Assembly (NCBI GenBank): GCA_002412625.1
Contig: DHVK01000049.1
Span: 1-38,768, forward strand
Origin: Cloacimonetes bacterium UBA5210
GTDB taxonomy: Bacteria > Cloacimonadota > Cloacimonadia > Cloacimonadales > Cloacimonadaceae
Length of the DNA: 38,768 nt
Reading direction: 5' to 3'
Below, one piece after another: positions 24,624 to 32,869 of the stretch. Below the pieces are notes generated by a model. The model did not search any database, was not told the origin of the DNA, and saw only the letters and a list, made by a program, of their open reading frames with translations. Made by a program: the position numbers and the translations under genes. Positions within the stretch are counted from its first letter, which is position 1. Every line of letters starts with the position of its first letter.

Positions 24624-25183
24624 CTATTTATCTCCAAAAACAGTTCATGATGTTGCTTCAAATTTATATCTACCAATCTATAATGTGGGTGGTACATATC
24701 GTGAAAGACTTGGGAATGAGAGGGGATCAGCCCCTTCGCGGCGATTTCATCTGCTTTATTCCAGGCTTCCGGCTTCCCCGGCAAAGCGCTGTGCAGGATA
24801 TGTCGCCAGTGAATCCAGCGTGCATTAAAATCTTCCCGGACGTCTTCATACAATACGCAGCTATCCAATATCCAGCGTGCCAGACATTCGACCCTGGTGT
24901 TCACTTTATCCTTGTCACCGTCGCGTTTGATGGCGCTCAGGCTGATTCTGGTGTAGCAATGCCCAATCTCTTGAAACAAGGGAGCGTAGGCGTGCTTCAT
25001 TATCCACAGTTCTTTGCTGATTCCATCGCAAAGCTGTTTAAAATCCCGCACTATATGGAATGGACCATAAAGCGCCTGGTACAATAGCTTGAACAAATCC
25101 GTGGGTTCAAGCATGGGGTGCAACTGAAGCTCCTGCGAAACTATCTCATGTATCGCGATATCATTTAGCTCACATATCTTCAT
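24620..25183 (-). CDS. Conserved-looking protein of unknown function
   Basis: I do not recognise this 187-residue protein. It has no signal peptide or membrane segment. The segment LLYQALYGPFHIVRD (about 33-47) followed by a helical, charged body and several histidine/tryptophan positions (ARWIHWRHILH near 121-131; DMYHPHYRLVD near 160) suggests a soluble, perhaps metal-binding, alpha-helical protein. It overlaps the amidohydrolase by 14 bp upstream and gltX by 4 bp downstream, so it is translated with them. That coupling argues that it is a real gene. No pathway can be named. Confidence 0.75.
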   Translation of the reverse strand: MKICELNDIAIHEIVSQELQLHPMLEPTDLFKLLYQALYGPFHIVRDFKQLCDGISKELWIMKHAYAPLFQEIGHCYTRISLSAIKRDGDKDKVNTRVECLARWILDSCVLYEDVREDFNARWIHWRHILHSALPGKPEAWNKADEIAAKGLIPSHSQVFHDMYHPHYRLVDINLKQHHELFLEINR

Positions 25184-26654
25184 AAACGATCTCTGCCCTT
25201 TTTATTACTTTTCTTATTTTTTGGTGTTCAGCGGGGGCTTCTGCCCGGGGAATATAGTTCAGCACGCTGAAATCCGCATCCATACCCACCTTCAAAGCTC
25301 CCCGCCGGTTCTCGTCTTTGGAAAGCCAAGCAGCGTTCAAAGTATATATATCCACCGCTTGCTTCAGGCTAAGGAGCTCTTTGGGGTTATGATGATTCAT
25401 CGCGGCAAACAGCGACTTGCGGATATCAAGCTCCGTAATGTACCAATCTGAAGAACCCGTGACCCTGATGCCCTTGCCGAGCATTGTGCCGAATCTGTTC
25501 ATCGTGCTAACCCGCTCTGGACCCAGTAACCGGGAATAGAATCCTCCGCTTCCGCCCCAAAGGAGGTCAAACATGGGCTGCATCACCGGGACTGCGGCTG
25601 ATGCCTTGATCTGATCCACCAGAGTGTCGTCCGTGATCTCACAATGAATCAACTGATGGCGGAGGTCTTTATAATCACTGTGGGCAAGATCCAGATAGAC
25701 ACTGTTGATCTGAGAAATTGCCCGGTCGCCGATGCAATGCACCGCTACCTGCAGATCATTGGAATGCGCTTTGCCGATGAACTCTTTCCAGAATTGATCG
25801 CTCTGATACAGGTTTCCCCGGATTGGTTTGCCGGAATATGGCTCGTAAAGAGCTGCCGTCATACTGCCGATGGAGCCATCCGCAAGGATGCATCCGCCCA
25901 CTCTCTTCGCGCCCAAATCCATAGCGGCATCGATGTTGAAGGATTGGGGATAAAGCTCATAATCCACCGGAAATTCAGCCAGTTTACTCTGCAGCAAAGA
26001 ATAGTGTCCCACAGACATATTGGCATCACCGACCATCGTATGAATGGTGGTGAATCCGCCTTTCAAGGCGATCTTTGAGGCCGCATGGTATGCTCTCAGG
26101 ATGAGCTCATCATCCAGATTGTGGTGAAACCAGTGTACTGCTCTATCGTTTTCAAAACCGCGGAACACTTCATCTTCGCAATGGACCTTATTGTGTCCTC
26201 CCAATATGGAATTGCAGGCGAAGGTATTGATGATGCAGCTATGGCCATCGATTCTGCGCAACACCAGGTTTTTGTGCTTCACGACCTGATCCAGTTCTGC
26301 CCGGGTGGGAAATCTTTGTTCGGCGATCCGAGTCTCATCGAAATTCCAGGCAAATACGAACTTCCCCTTATCCTTACAGCCATCTTCGATTTTTGCAAAG
26401 ACATCGCTGAGACTTTTCGCATCCCCCAGATCTATCATCAGGGAATACAGGCCCCCTTCAAAGCTGTGTGTGTGGGTATCGATGAAACCGGGGAACACAT
26501 AATCGCCGCCAAGATCAATGCGCTGGACATCGGGGCTACTCTGCTCGTCGTCAAAGATCAGTTTCAAGATCTTGCCATCCCGCGTGAGAATGGCCTTTAG
26601 CTCGTTGTCAAAGTTGCCATCCTGCCAAAAGTGCCCATTATGAAAGAGCTTCAT
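25170..26654 (-). CDS. Amidohydrolase family protein (YtcJ-like, amidohydrolase 3)
   Basis: The 494-residue metal-dependent hydrolase has an N-terminal beta strand region, the metal motif FPGFIDTHTHSFEGG near residue 55, a middle region with VAVHCIGDRAISQINSV typical of the YtcJ/amidohydrolase-3 family, the later GSSDWYITELD metal ligand segment, and a C-terminal KVGMDADFSVLNY that closes the composite beta domain. Substrates of this family are usually unknown; some are N-substituted formamide deformylases. The ATG at 26654 is used because it overlaps the maf stop (ATGA) and follows AGGAAGG. A longer reading frame back to 26732 adds 26 residues that lie entirely within maf and do not match the family start. 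Confidence 0.9.
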   Translation of the reverse strand: MKLFHNGHFWQDGNFDNELKAILTRDGKILKLIFDDEQSSPDVQRIDLGGDYVFPGFIDTHTHSFEGGLYSLMIDLGDAKSLSDVFAKIEDGCKDKGKFVFAWNFDETRIAEQRFPTRAELDQVVKHKNLVLRRIDGHSCIINTFACNSILGGHNKVHCEDEVFRGFENDRAVHWFHHNLDDELILRAYHAASKIALKGGFTTIHTMVGDANMSVGHYSLLQSKLAEFPVDYELYPQSFNIDAAMDLGAKRVGGCILADGSIGSMTAALYEPYSGKPIRGNLYQSDQFWKEFIGKAHSNDLQVAVHCIGDRAISQINSVYLDLAHSDYKDLRHQLIHCEITDDTLVDQIKASAAVPVMQPMFDLLWGGSGGFYSRLLGPERVSTMNRFGTMLGKGIRVTGSSDWYITELDIRKSLFAAMNHHNPKELLSLKQAVDIYTLNAAWLSKDENRRGALKVGMDADFSVLNYIPRAEAPAEHQKIRKVIKRAEIVYEDM

Positions 26655-27244
26655 AAACTGCCTTCCTGTTTCATGCTCTGCAGGGTTTCGTAAAACTTGC
26701 GCACAGGAAAGCCCATGACGTTGAAGTAGCAACCTTCCAGGCGGGTAATAAACTGACTGCCAAAACCCTGAATGCCATAAGCTCCGGCTTTGTCCAGGGG
26801 CTCTAACGTGAGGATATAATCAGCTATTTCCGCATCACTTAGACGCGCAAACTGCACCACTGTGGACTCATAAGCGCACTGCAAATTCCGGCACGTACCG
26901 ACACAAATGCCCGAGATCACGGTATGAGTATTTCCGCTGAGCGCGCGCAGAAATTCCTGTGCCTCGGCTTCATCCCGGGGTTTGCCCAGGATCCTGCCGT
27001 CCAGCACCACGATCGTATCCGCGGCGATGATGAATTCATCTTTGCCAGCATTTTGAGAAATCTCCAGAAACTTGTTGCGGGCGTGTTTCATCGCCTGAAG
27101 AGCGGGGTCTTCGTCCGTAATAGGTTCCGCGACGTCGCTAACTCGTATTTCGCTTTTAATAGAAAGCAACGAGAGGATTTCCCGGCGCCGGGGTGAGGCA
27201 GAAGCCAAAACTACTTTATATGTGCTTAATATCTTATCTATCAT
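26651..27244 (-). CDS. maf: Maf-type nucleotide pyrophosphatase
   Basis: The 197-residue Maf/HAM1-fold enzyme hydrolyses dTTP, UTP or modified nucleotides to monophosphates and has been linked to septum control. Motifs are VLASASPRRREIL (12-24), the catalytic AADTIVV with Asp76, ILGKPRD (about 85-91), and the C-terminal LDKAGAYGIQGFG and GCYFNVMGFPV. It is the first gene of the operon maf, amidohydrolase, unknown protein, gltX and overlaps the second by 4 bp. A perfect TATAAT lies 36 bp upstream of its start. Confidence 0.95.
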   Translation of the reverse strand: MIDKILSTYKVVLASASPRRREILSLLSIKSEIRVSDVAEPITDEDPALQAMKHARNKFLEISQNAGKDEFIIAADTIVVLDGRILGKPRDEAEAQEFLRALSGNTHTVISGICVGTCRNLQCAYESTVVQFARLSDAEIADYILTLEPLDKAGAYGIQGFGSQFITRLEGCYFNVMGFPVRKFYETLQSMKQEGSL

Positions 27245-27279
27245 GGGATTATTCCTTTGCGACAGCCTGCTAACCCTGC

Positions 27280-27285
27280 ATTATA
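27280..27285 (-). promoter_or_regulatory. Candidate -10 element of the maf operon
   Basis: On the minus strand these bases read TATAAT, 36 bp before the maf start codon and inside the divergent maf/serC spacer. No good -35 hexamer sits at 16-18 bp, so it is only a candidate. Confidence 0.3.
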
Positions 27286-27384
27286 CGTCAATGAAATTCT
27301 GCATGGCTAAAAAATAGCTTGCCTGAAAGGATAGCTTCGGAAATCCTTGCATCAAAGTACAAAAATATATCCAGGAGGATCCAA

Positions 27385-28467
27385 ATGGAACGCGTACACA
27401 ATTTTAACGCGGGACCTGCAGTGCTTCCGGAAGAAGTTCTTCGTGAAGCCCAGGCAGATTTGCTTAACTACAAAGGCACAGGTCTTTCAGTGATGGAAAT
27501 GAGCCATCGCAGCAAGGAGTATCAGGCAATCATCGACGAAACCCACGCTGCGGTAAAACGCATCTACAACCTTGGCGATGATTACGACGTGCTCTTCCTG
27601 CAAGGCGGAGCAAGCATGCAATTCCTGATGGTGCCGATGAACTTTGCCCCCGAAGGCAAAGTGGCAAACTATGTGCATACCGGTGTGTGGAGCAAGAAAG
27701 CCATCGCTGAAGCCAAGAAGATCGGTAAAGCTGTGCATCTTGCCGCTTCCAGTGAAGACAAAAGCTTTGGCTACATTCCCAAGACTCACCAGCTTTCAGA
27801 GAATCCTGCCTTTTTGCACATCACTACAAACAACACTATTTATGGTACCGAATGGCACCACGATCCTGTAGTCGCCCCCGGGGTGCCTTTGATCGCGGAT
27901 ATGAGCTCGAACTTCATGAGCAAGCCCATTGATGCCCAAAGATATTCAATGATCTACGCCGGAGCCCAAAAGAACGTTGGTCCCGCCGGTTGCGTCGTTG
28001 TGATCATCAAGAAAGACTTCCTTGCCACAGCTCAATCCGGGCTGCCCTCCATGCTGGATTATAACATCCATGCCAAAAACGGCTCCATGTACAACACTCC
28101 CCCCAGCTTCACCATCTATATGATCGGCCTTGTGCTAAAATGGATTGAAGAAATGGGTGGCTTGGACAACGTGGCTAAAAACAATCAGGTAAAAGCCAAG
28201 TACATCTATGATGTAATCGACGCTTCCAATGGTTTTTACAAAGGCACCGTAGTTCCGGAAGATCGCTCTCTGATGAACATTACCTTCAGAATGGCAAATG
28301 AAGAACTCGAAGCGCTCTTCATCAGCGAAGCCAAGAAAGCCGGCATGATCGGCCTGAAGGGTCATCGTGATGTGGGCGGATGCCGTGCCAGCACATATAA
28401 CTCCTTGCCTCTGCCTGCTGCTCACGCTCTGGCAGAGTTCATGCAAGAATTCATGAAGAAACACTAA
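27385..28467 (+). CDS. serC: Phosphoserine aminotransferase
   Basis: The 360-residue PLP enzyme converts 3-phosphohydroxypyruvate and glutamate to phosphoserine in serine synthesis (and, in some bacteria, acts in pyridoxal phosphate synthesis). Family features are the N-terminus VHNFNAGPAVLPEEVL, GGASMQF (75-81), TNNTIYGTEW (148-157), and the PLP lysine in YAGAQKNVGPAG (Lys196). The C-terminal GHRDVGGCRASTYN closes the active site. The ATG at 27385 follows AGGAGG at ideal distance. The open frame extends further upstream (27319) but without a ribosome-binding site. No serA or serB is adjacent. Confidence 0.97.
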   Translation: MERVHNFNAGPAVLPEEVLREAQADLLNYKGTGLSVMEMSHRSKEYQAIIDETHAAVKRIYNLGDDYDVLFLQGGASMQFLMVPMNFAPEGKVANYVHTGVWSKKAIAEAKKIGKAVHLAASSEDKSFGYIPKTHQLSENPAFLHITTNNTIYGTEWHHDPVVAPGVPLIADMSSNFMSKPIDAQRYSMIYAGAQKNVGPAGCVVVIIKKDFLATAQSGLPSMLDYNIHAKNGSMYNTPPSFTIYMIGLVLKWIEEMGGLDNVAKNNQVKAKYIYDVIDASNGFYKGTVVPEDRSLMNITFRMANEELEALFISEAKKAGMIGLKGHRDVGGCRASTYNSLPLPAAHALAEFMQEFMKKH

Positions 28468-28630
28468 GCTCGGACGATTCACCAGATCGATCATTAACCA
28501 CATATAGCGAGTGCCCTTCTTCGGCTGATGCTTGGAATTGGACAGTGGAATCACTATCCGCTTTCATACAACCGCAAGGAGAAGGGCATTCTTTTCCGAA
28601 CAACAAATAACCTGTTTTTTTCGAGGTATT

Positions 28631-29245
28631 ATGACAGCTCTTTCTCTCATGCTCCGGGGCGGCATTCTGATGTATCTGTTGCTGCTCATCTCAATCGCGG
28701 TGATTGCCATCGTCATCGAGAAGTATCGCCAAATCTTCAAGCTGAAAAAAGCAAATGCGGCACTATTGACGAATCTTGCTTCCACAAGCTCTTTACCGGA
28801 TATGCGCAAAGCTCTCCAGGAATGCGAGAGTGACAGCCCGCTCAGCGCGATGCTAAACAAACTGTTCAATGCCAAAACCGATGATCCGGATTTGCTTCAA
28901 CAGAGCATGGAAGCGGCAGCGCAAGGCGAGTTGCACAAGCTGGAAAAGGGTCTGGGCTGGCTCAGCACTTTTGCCGCGGTAGCACCCCTGATCGGGTTTT
29001 TGGGCACTGTGATCGGTATGGTTCGCGTATTTATGAACATCCAGGCCCACAGCAGCGGCGGCGTCGATATCAGCCTTTTGGCAGGCGGGATCTGGGAAGC
29101 ATTGCTGACCACAATCGGCGGACTCATCGTGGGTATCGTTACGATTATCTTCTATAACGACATCGTGCAAAACCTGGAAAACATAGTTAGAACAATGCAA
29201 GAAAGCGGTGTGGAATACAACATCCGGGTAAGGAGCAGCCGGTGA
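28631..29245 (+). CDS. exbB: ExbB/TolQ/MotA proton channel protein
   Basis: The 204-residue inner-membrane protein forms the proton channel that energises TonB or Tol systems. Three membrane segments are visible: about 12-32, then FAAVAPLIGFLGTVIGMVRVF (about 117-137) and LTTIGGLIVGIVTIIFY (about 158-175). The GTVxGM motif is characteristic. The ATG at 28631 follows TCGAGG; the frame opens further back at 28532 but those residues are charged and do not belong to the family. The following exbD starts on GTGA overlapping its stop, giving tight coupling. Confidence 0.94.
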   Translation: MTALSLMLRGGILMYLLLLISIAVIAIVIEKYRQIFKLKKANAALLTNLASTSSLPDMRKALQECESDSPLSAMLNKLFNAKTDDPDLLQQSMEAAAQGELHKLEKGLGWLSTFAAVAPLIGFLGTVIGMVRVFMNIQAHSSGGVDISLLAGGIWEALLTTIGGLIVGIVTIIFYNDIVQNLENIVRTMQESGVEYNIRVRSSR

Positions 29246-29643
29246 AACTCTCCCTCTCCAAGAAGAAGATCAGCACCACTATGTTGATTTCGATGACCGA
29301 TGTCATCTTCCTTCTGATCATATTTCTGTTGATTGTGTCAAACTTCAGCAGCCAGACCGGACTCCCCGTTCGTCTGCCCGGTTCTCATACCGCCACCCGC
29401 CACACTCTGCAAAGCCTGTCCATCACCTTCTACGCGGATGGCAGGCTGTTTTACAATGAAGCAGAGATCAGCATGGAAGAGCTGCCGGACTCGCTCAAAC
29501 GTGATTTTGTGGACATCGAACAGGTCGTGAGAATTTCTGCTGAGGATATCATCCCCTTGCAGCAGATCATCAATCTGATGGATTCTATCCGCAGCGCCGG
29601 CTACCAAAAGATCTTTGTCGCCACCGGAGTTGAAGAACAGTGA
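29242..29643 (+). CDS. exbD: ExbD/TolR biopolymer transport protein
   Basis: The 133-residue protein has one N-terminal membrane helix and a periplasmic domain. The helix carries the essential proton-carrying aspartate (Asp20 in MTDVIFLLIIFLL), equivalent to Asp25 of E. coli ExbD. Positively charged residues precede the helix, giving an inside N-terminus. The GTG start overlaps the exbB stop (GTGA), and its own stop overlaps the tonB-like start in the same way. Length is ordinary. Confidence 0.94.
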   Translation: MKLSLSKKKISTTMLISMTDVIFLLIIFLLIVSNFSSQTGLPVRLPGSHTATRHTLQSLSITFYADGRLFYNEAEISMEELPDSLKRDFVDIEQVVRISAEDIIPLQQIINLMDSIRSAGYQKIFVATGVEEQ

Positions 29644-30290
29644 AGCAAATCCCGCTGTCGAAACCATATCTGATCTCAGCCGGCATGCACTTCATCTTAC
29701 TGCTGCTTCTTGCTTTATGGTCGATAAACATGGAAGACAACAGGCGTTGGTATCAGTTCGATTGGCTTAGTGAAGCGGATCTGGGCAGTCTGGAAGCTGC
29801 CGGACAGCCGGGAGATGCTACTGCGCAACCCGCCAACGAACAGCTTCAAGCGGTGGAAGATAATGCCACAAACGCTGAAGCACCCGTCATCGAGCAGCCG
29901 GTTTGGGATAGCATGGATGCTTCCACCCCGATCGCCAATCCCAACCTCAACCCTTCGAATCTCAGCAGCAGCCTGCGTGAAGCAGCCACTCCCCAAGGTT
30001 CCGGCGCCACCGGTTATTCCTCAAGCTTGCTGGAAGGTGGGGGAGATGCCTATTTCATTCGCGAAGTAGCCCCAAAAATCACACCGCTGATGGACGATAC
30101 GGTTATCGTGGAATTCACCCTGAATCGGGATGGCAGAGTGAATATGAGCAGTGTCTCGGTGATCTCTTATCGCCGGGCAGAACACTTCCGGGCTTTGCGG
30201 GAAGCAATGCGCGACTGGCGTTTCGGCTTTACCGGAGCTTATGAGCAAAGTAGAGTGTATCGCATCAGATGTAACTTCTCTCTGAACTAG
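29640..30290 (+). CDS. tonB: TonB-like energy transducer
   Basis: The 216-residue protein has an N-terminal anchor helix and a C-terminal TonB domain. The helix shows the complete SHLS pattern of TonB that couples to ExbB/ExbD: Ser13, His17, Leu24 and Ser28 with the same spacing as Ser16/His20/Leu27/Ser31 in E. coli. The middle (about 60-130) is Ala/Asn/Ser-rich and low in proline, unlike the Pro-rich linker of classical TonB. The C-terminal 80 residues (VIVEFTLNRDGRVNMSSVSV, then ALREAMRDWRFGF) form the TonB C-terminal fold. No TonB-dependent receptor is in the window. GTG start overlapping exbD. Confidence 0.85.
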   Translation: MKQIPLSKPYLISAGMHFILLLLLALWSINMEDNRRWYQFDWLSEADLGSLEAAGQPGDATAQPANEQLQAVEDNATNAEAPVIEQPVWDSMDASTPIANPNLNPSNLSSSLREAATPQGSGATGYSSSLLEGGGDAYFIREVAPKITPLMDDTVIVEFTLNRDGRVNMSSVSVISYRRAEHFRALREAMRDWRFGFTGAYEQSRVYRIRCNFSLN

Positions 30291-30295
30291 GCATT

Positions 30296-31132
30296 ATGTA
30301 TCAAAAAGTGATAAACAACATCAAGCTCCCTGAAATCATGGGAATTCTGAATTTAACCGAAGATTCATTCTCGGACGGAGGCTATTACCTCTCGGATGCC
30401 GCAGCCCTGGAACATGCCGGGAAACTGGTGCGGGATGGCGCAACGATATTGGATTTGGGCGCAGAATCCACCCGTCCCGGCTCGATGGAAATCTCCGCTG
30501 AGCTGGAATGGCAAAGGCTCGCCCCCGTTTTGCAGGCTCTAAAAGAGAAACACCCGCACATCCAGATCTCGATCGACACGCAAAAGGCGATAGTCGCGAA
30601 ACAAGCCATAGCCTTGGGCGCGGATATTATCAACGATATCTCTGCATTGCAGTATGATCCGGATATGGCAGAAGTGCTTTCCACTGCCAAACATGTGAAA
30701 GTAGTGCTGATGCATATGCAGGGCAGACCCCAGACCATGCAGTTTGCTCCGCGATACACCGATGTCGTAAAAGAAGTTTACCGGTTTCTGGAACAGCGAA
30801 TCAACTATGCTGAACAATGCGGAATCACCAAAGACCGGATCATCGTGGATCCGGGAATCGGCTTCGGCAAGACTCTGCAACACAATCTCTTGTTGCTGAA
30901 ACACCTTGATGTGTTTCACGAACTCGGTTGCGCGGTGCTCCTGGGCGCATCCCGCAAACGCTTTATCGACCAGATTTATCCCGCTGATGTCCACCATCGG
31001 ATCGGTGGGAGCCTTGCTTCTGCCATGCTCGCCTGCCTGTGTGGTGTGCAGATGATTCGTGTCCACGATGTGTTGGAACACGCTCAATTTATCCGGACCC
31101 TTGCTGCCCTGAACACTGTGGGAGAGCTATAA
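30296..31132 (+). CDS. folP: Dihydropteroate synthase
   Basis: The 278-residue folate enzyme condenses p-aminobenzoate with hydroxymethyl-dihydropterin pyrophosphate. Motifs are IMGILNLTEDSFSDGG (14-29), LDLGAESTRPGS (52-63), SIDTQK, INDISAL, VLMHMQGRPQTMQ, VDPGIGFGKT and LLGASRKRFI. It starts 5 bp after the tonB stop and its stop overlaps the dacA start (TAATG). The pairing of folP with the diadenylate cyclase gene dacA is common across bacteria and supports the operon reading. Confidence 0.97.
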   Translation: MYQKVINNIKLPEIMGILNLTEDSFSDGGYYLSDAAALEHAGKLVRDGATILDLGAESTRPGSMEISAELEWQRLAPVLQALKEKHPHIQISIDTQKAIVAKQAIALGADIINDISALQYDPDMAEVLSTAKHVKVVLMHMQGRPQTMQFAPRYTDVVKEVYRFLEQRINYAEQCGITKDRIIVDPGIGFGKTLQHNLLLLKHLDVFHELGCAVLLGASRKRFIDQIYPADVHHRIGGSLASAMLACLCGVQMIRVHDVLEHAQFIRTLAALNTVGEL

Positions 31133-31878
31133 TGGAATTTCTGATTCCCCGCTTCAAAGACATTGTAGATATCTTTGTAATCGCCTTTCTGATCTATCAA
31201 TCCTTGCTCATCATCCGCAAATCCGGCGGTTATCAGGTGCTGTGGGGCTTGTTGTTTCTGCTCTTGCTCTATTTTCTGGCCAGCATCTTCGAGCTCAAGG
31301 TCCTGTCCGGATTGCTCAGCGGAATCCGCACTTACTGGATCATGGCAATTGTGATTTTGTTTCAACCCGAGTTAAGGACGATTCTATCACGGCTAAACCT
31401 CGCCAAAGAGTTTCAATCCGTGTTTTCAAAAACAGAGCAGGCTTCAGTCTATACTCCACTCATCGATGCTGTTTCTTCAATGAGTTTTCGGAAGACAGGG
31501 GCTTTGATCATTCTGGAAAACAAGCGCAAGTTAACTGAATTTATCCAAAACAGCGAGGTGATAGATTCCGCCATCTCCATGCGTTTGATTCTCGCCATCT
31601 TCAATACAAAAAGCGTGTTGCACGATGGTGCCATCATCATCCGCGGCAATCGCATCATGGCAGCAAAAGTCGTCTTACCGCTCTCCAAAAACTCAGAGTA
31701 TTCCCGCAAATTCGGCACTCGGCACCTTGCCGGAATCGGCATCACGGAAGTCTCGGATTGCATCTCCATCATCGTCTCAGAGCAAAGCGGACAAGTCTCT
31801 GTAGCCCAAGGGGGCACCATCACCCAAAACATCGCCTTTGAAGAACTGATGCAGATTATCAGTGATGCCGCCAAATAG
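31132..31878 (+). CDS. dacA: Membrane diadenylate cyclase (CdaA/DacA)
   Basis: The 248-residue enzyme makes cyclic di-AMP from two ATP. Three N-terminal membrane segments (about 10-27, 33-52 and 62-79) precede the DAC domain (about 95-245). The DGA motif is intact in VLHDGAIIIRG (Asp165-Ala167). The second signature, normally RHR, reads FGTRHLAGIGITE: Arg197, His198, Leu199. The reading EQSGQVSVAQGG near 217-228 is typical of the family. The ATG at 31132 overlaps the folP stop; an open frame continues upstream inside folP but is not used. c-di-AMP controls potassium, osmotic and cell-wall balance. The usual partner cdaR (YbbR) is not next to it; coaE follows instead. Confidence 0.93.
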   Translation: MEFLIPRFKDIVDIFVIAFLIYQSLLIIRKSGGYQVLWGLLFLLLLYFLASIFELKVLSGLLSGIRTYWIMAIVILFQPELRTILSRLNLAKEFQSVFSKTEQASVYTPLIDAVSSMSFRKTGALIILENKRKLTEFIQNSEVIDSAISMRLILAIFNTKSVLHDGAIIIRGNRIMAAKVVLPLSKNSEYSRKFGTRHLAGIGITEVSDCISIIVSEQSGQVSVAQGGTITQNIAFEELMQIISDAAK

Positions 31879-32467
31879 AGCCAAAACCATTGCCATAACC
31901 GGAAAAATCGGTAGCGGAAAGAGCACTTTTTGCCGCTATCTGGAAGAACTAGGGTGCAGGGTATTCTATGCCGATGCCATCGCCCACCACCGGTTGCTCT
32001 CGCTAAAAGACCCGCTAACCACACGCTGGGGCGAAGACATCTGGCTGGACGACAAACCAGAACGTAAAAAGATCGCAAAGATCGTGTTCGAAGATTTCCG
32101 TGAACTGGAGTTCCTGAACTCTCTGCTTCACCCCTTGGTAATGGATAGCATTTACCAGATCATTGCCGAATTCCCGGATGAGCATTGCTATTTTGAGATC
32201 CCCCTGCTCTTTGAAGCCAAACTGGAGAACAGATTCGATGTTCTGGTGCTGGTAAAAAGTGATCCGGATATAGTTATCGAAAGGCTAAAACGCAGAAACC
32301 CGGATGACTATCAGAATCAGATTATGCGCTTGCAAACCCAAATGCCGGATTCTCTAAAAGCTCAATTGGTGGACCATGTGATTGAAAACAATGGCAGTAC
32401 CGGGGATTTGCGCGCTGCGGCAAAACTGCTCGTGGAGACAATCGCCAACAAATCCTTGCCTCAATAA
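31865..32467 (+). CDS. coaE: Dephospho-CoA kinase
   Basis: The 200-residue P-loop kinase performs the last step of coenzyme A synthesis. Visible are the P-loop ITGKIGSGKSTFC near the N-terminus, the YADAIAHHRL segment (the family DAD-x-I-x-H motif), EIPLLFE near 113-119, and a lid region VIERLKRRN. It overlaps the dacA 3' end by 14 bp; a GTG three bases earlier (31862) is an equally possible start, and neither has a strong ribosome-binding site, so translation is probably coupled to dacA. Last gene of the exbB-to-coaE run. Confidence 0.93.
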   Translation: MPPNRAKTIAITGKIGSGKSTFCRYLEELGCRVFYADAIAHHRLLSLKDPLTTRWGEDIWLDDKPERKKIAKIVFEDFRELEFLNSLLHPLVMDSIYQIIAEFPDEHCYFEIPLLFEAKLENRFDVLVLVKSDPDIVIERLKRRNPDDYQNQIMRLQTQMPDSLKAQLVDHVIENNGSTGDLRAAAKLLVETIANKSLPQ

Positions 32468-32869
32468 GTCTCTGCCAATGGCAGTTCAGAAGTATCGCCT
32501 CTCCTGGTGCTCAATACCCTCTCCGGGAACCCTTCACCCAGAACCGATTCAGCTAATTCTATGCTGATATCGTGCCATTATCAAGCTATGCCGACAGCAC
32601 AATTATCCGATAATCCCACGCTGAACACAGAATAAACCCCATATCATGGCACTGGAGTTCAAGCCAGCTAGTGCCTTGATTCCATCCATCAGTTTCGCTT
32701 CCACTCATGCTCACTGAAGTTTCTGGATCATCGATCCAAAGCAAGAAAAGCACTCCCCTGTATTCTCAGAAGCATGGATTGCTAAGGATGCGACAGATTT
32801 TGGGATTGACAGTTACTGATATTGCTGGATTTTGTTTCCTTGCATTGATAACCGAATTAGGATAGGATA
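32468..32869. other. Gene-free spacer after coaE
   Basis: About 400 bases without a supported gene. A small dyad TGGATC-atc-GATCCA lies at 32724-32738. A perfect TTGACA lies at 32806-32811, 58 bp before the next gene, but no good -10 lies at the right distance. No clear terminator for the coaE operon was found; a weak CTGCCAATGGCAG dyad just after the coaE stop lacks a U tract. From here the sequence looks more A+T-rich than the operons to the left. Confidence 0.4.

Noticed and set aside
26655..26732. Longer N-terminus of the amidohydrolase
   Set aside because: These 26 codons lie wholly inside maf; the ATG at 26654 has AGGAAGG and the standard ATGA overlap.
28512..28592. Possible serC terminator TGCCCTTCT / AGAAGGGCA followed by TTCTTTT
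   Set aside because: The 9-bp stem encloses a 59-nt loop, too long for a convincing intrinsic terminator.
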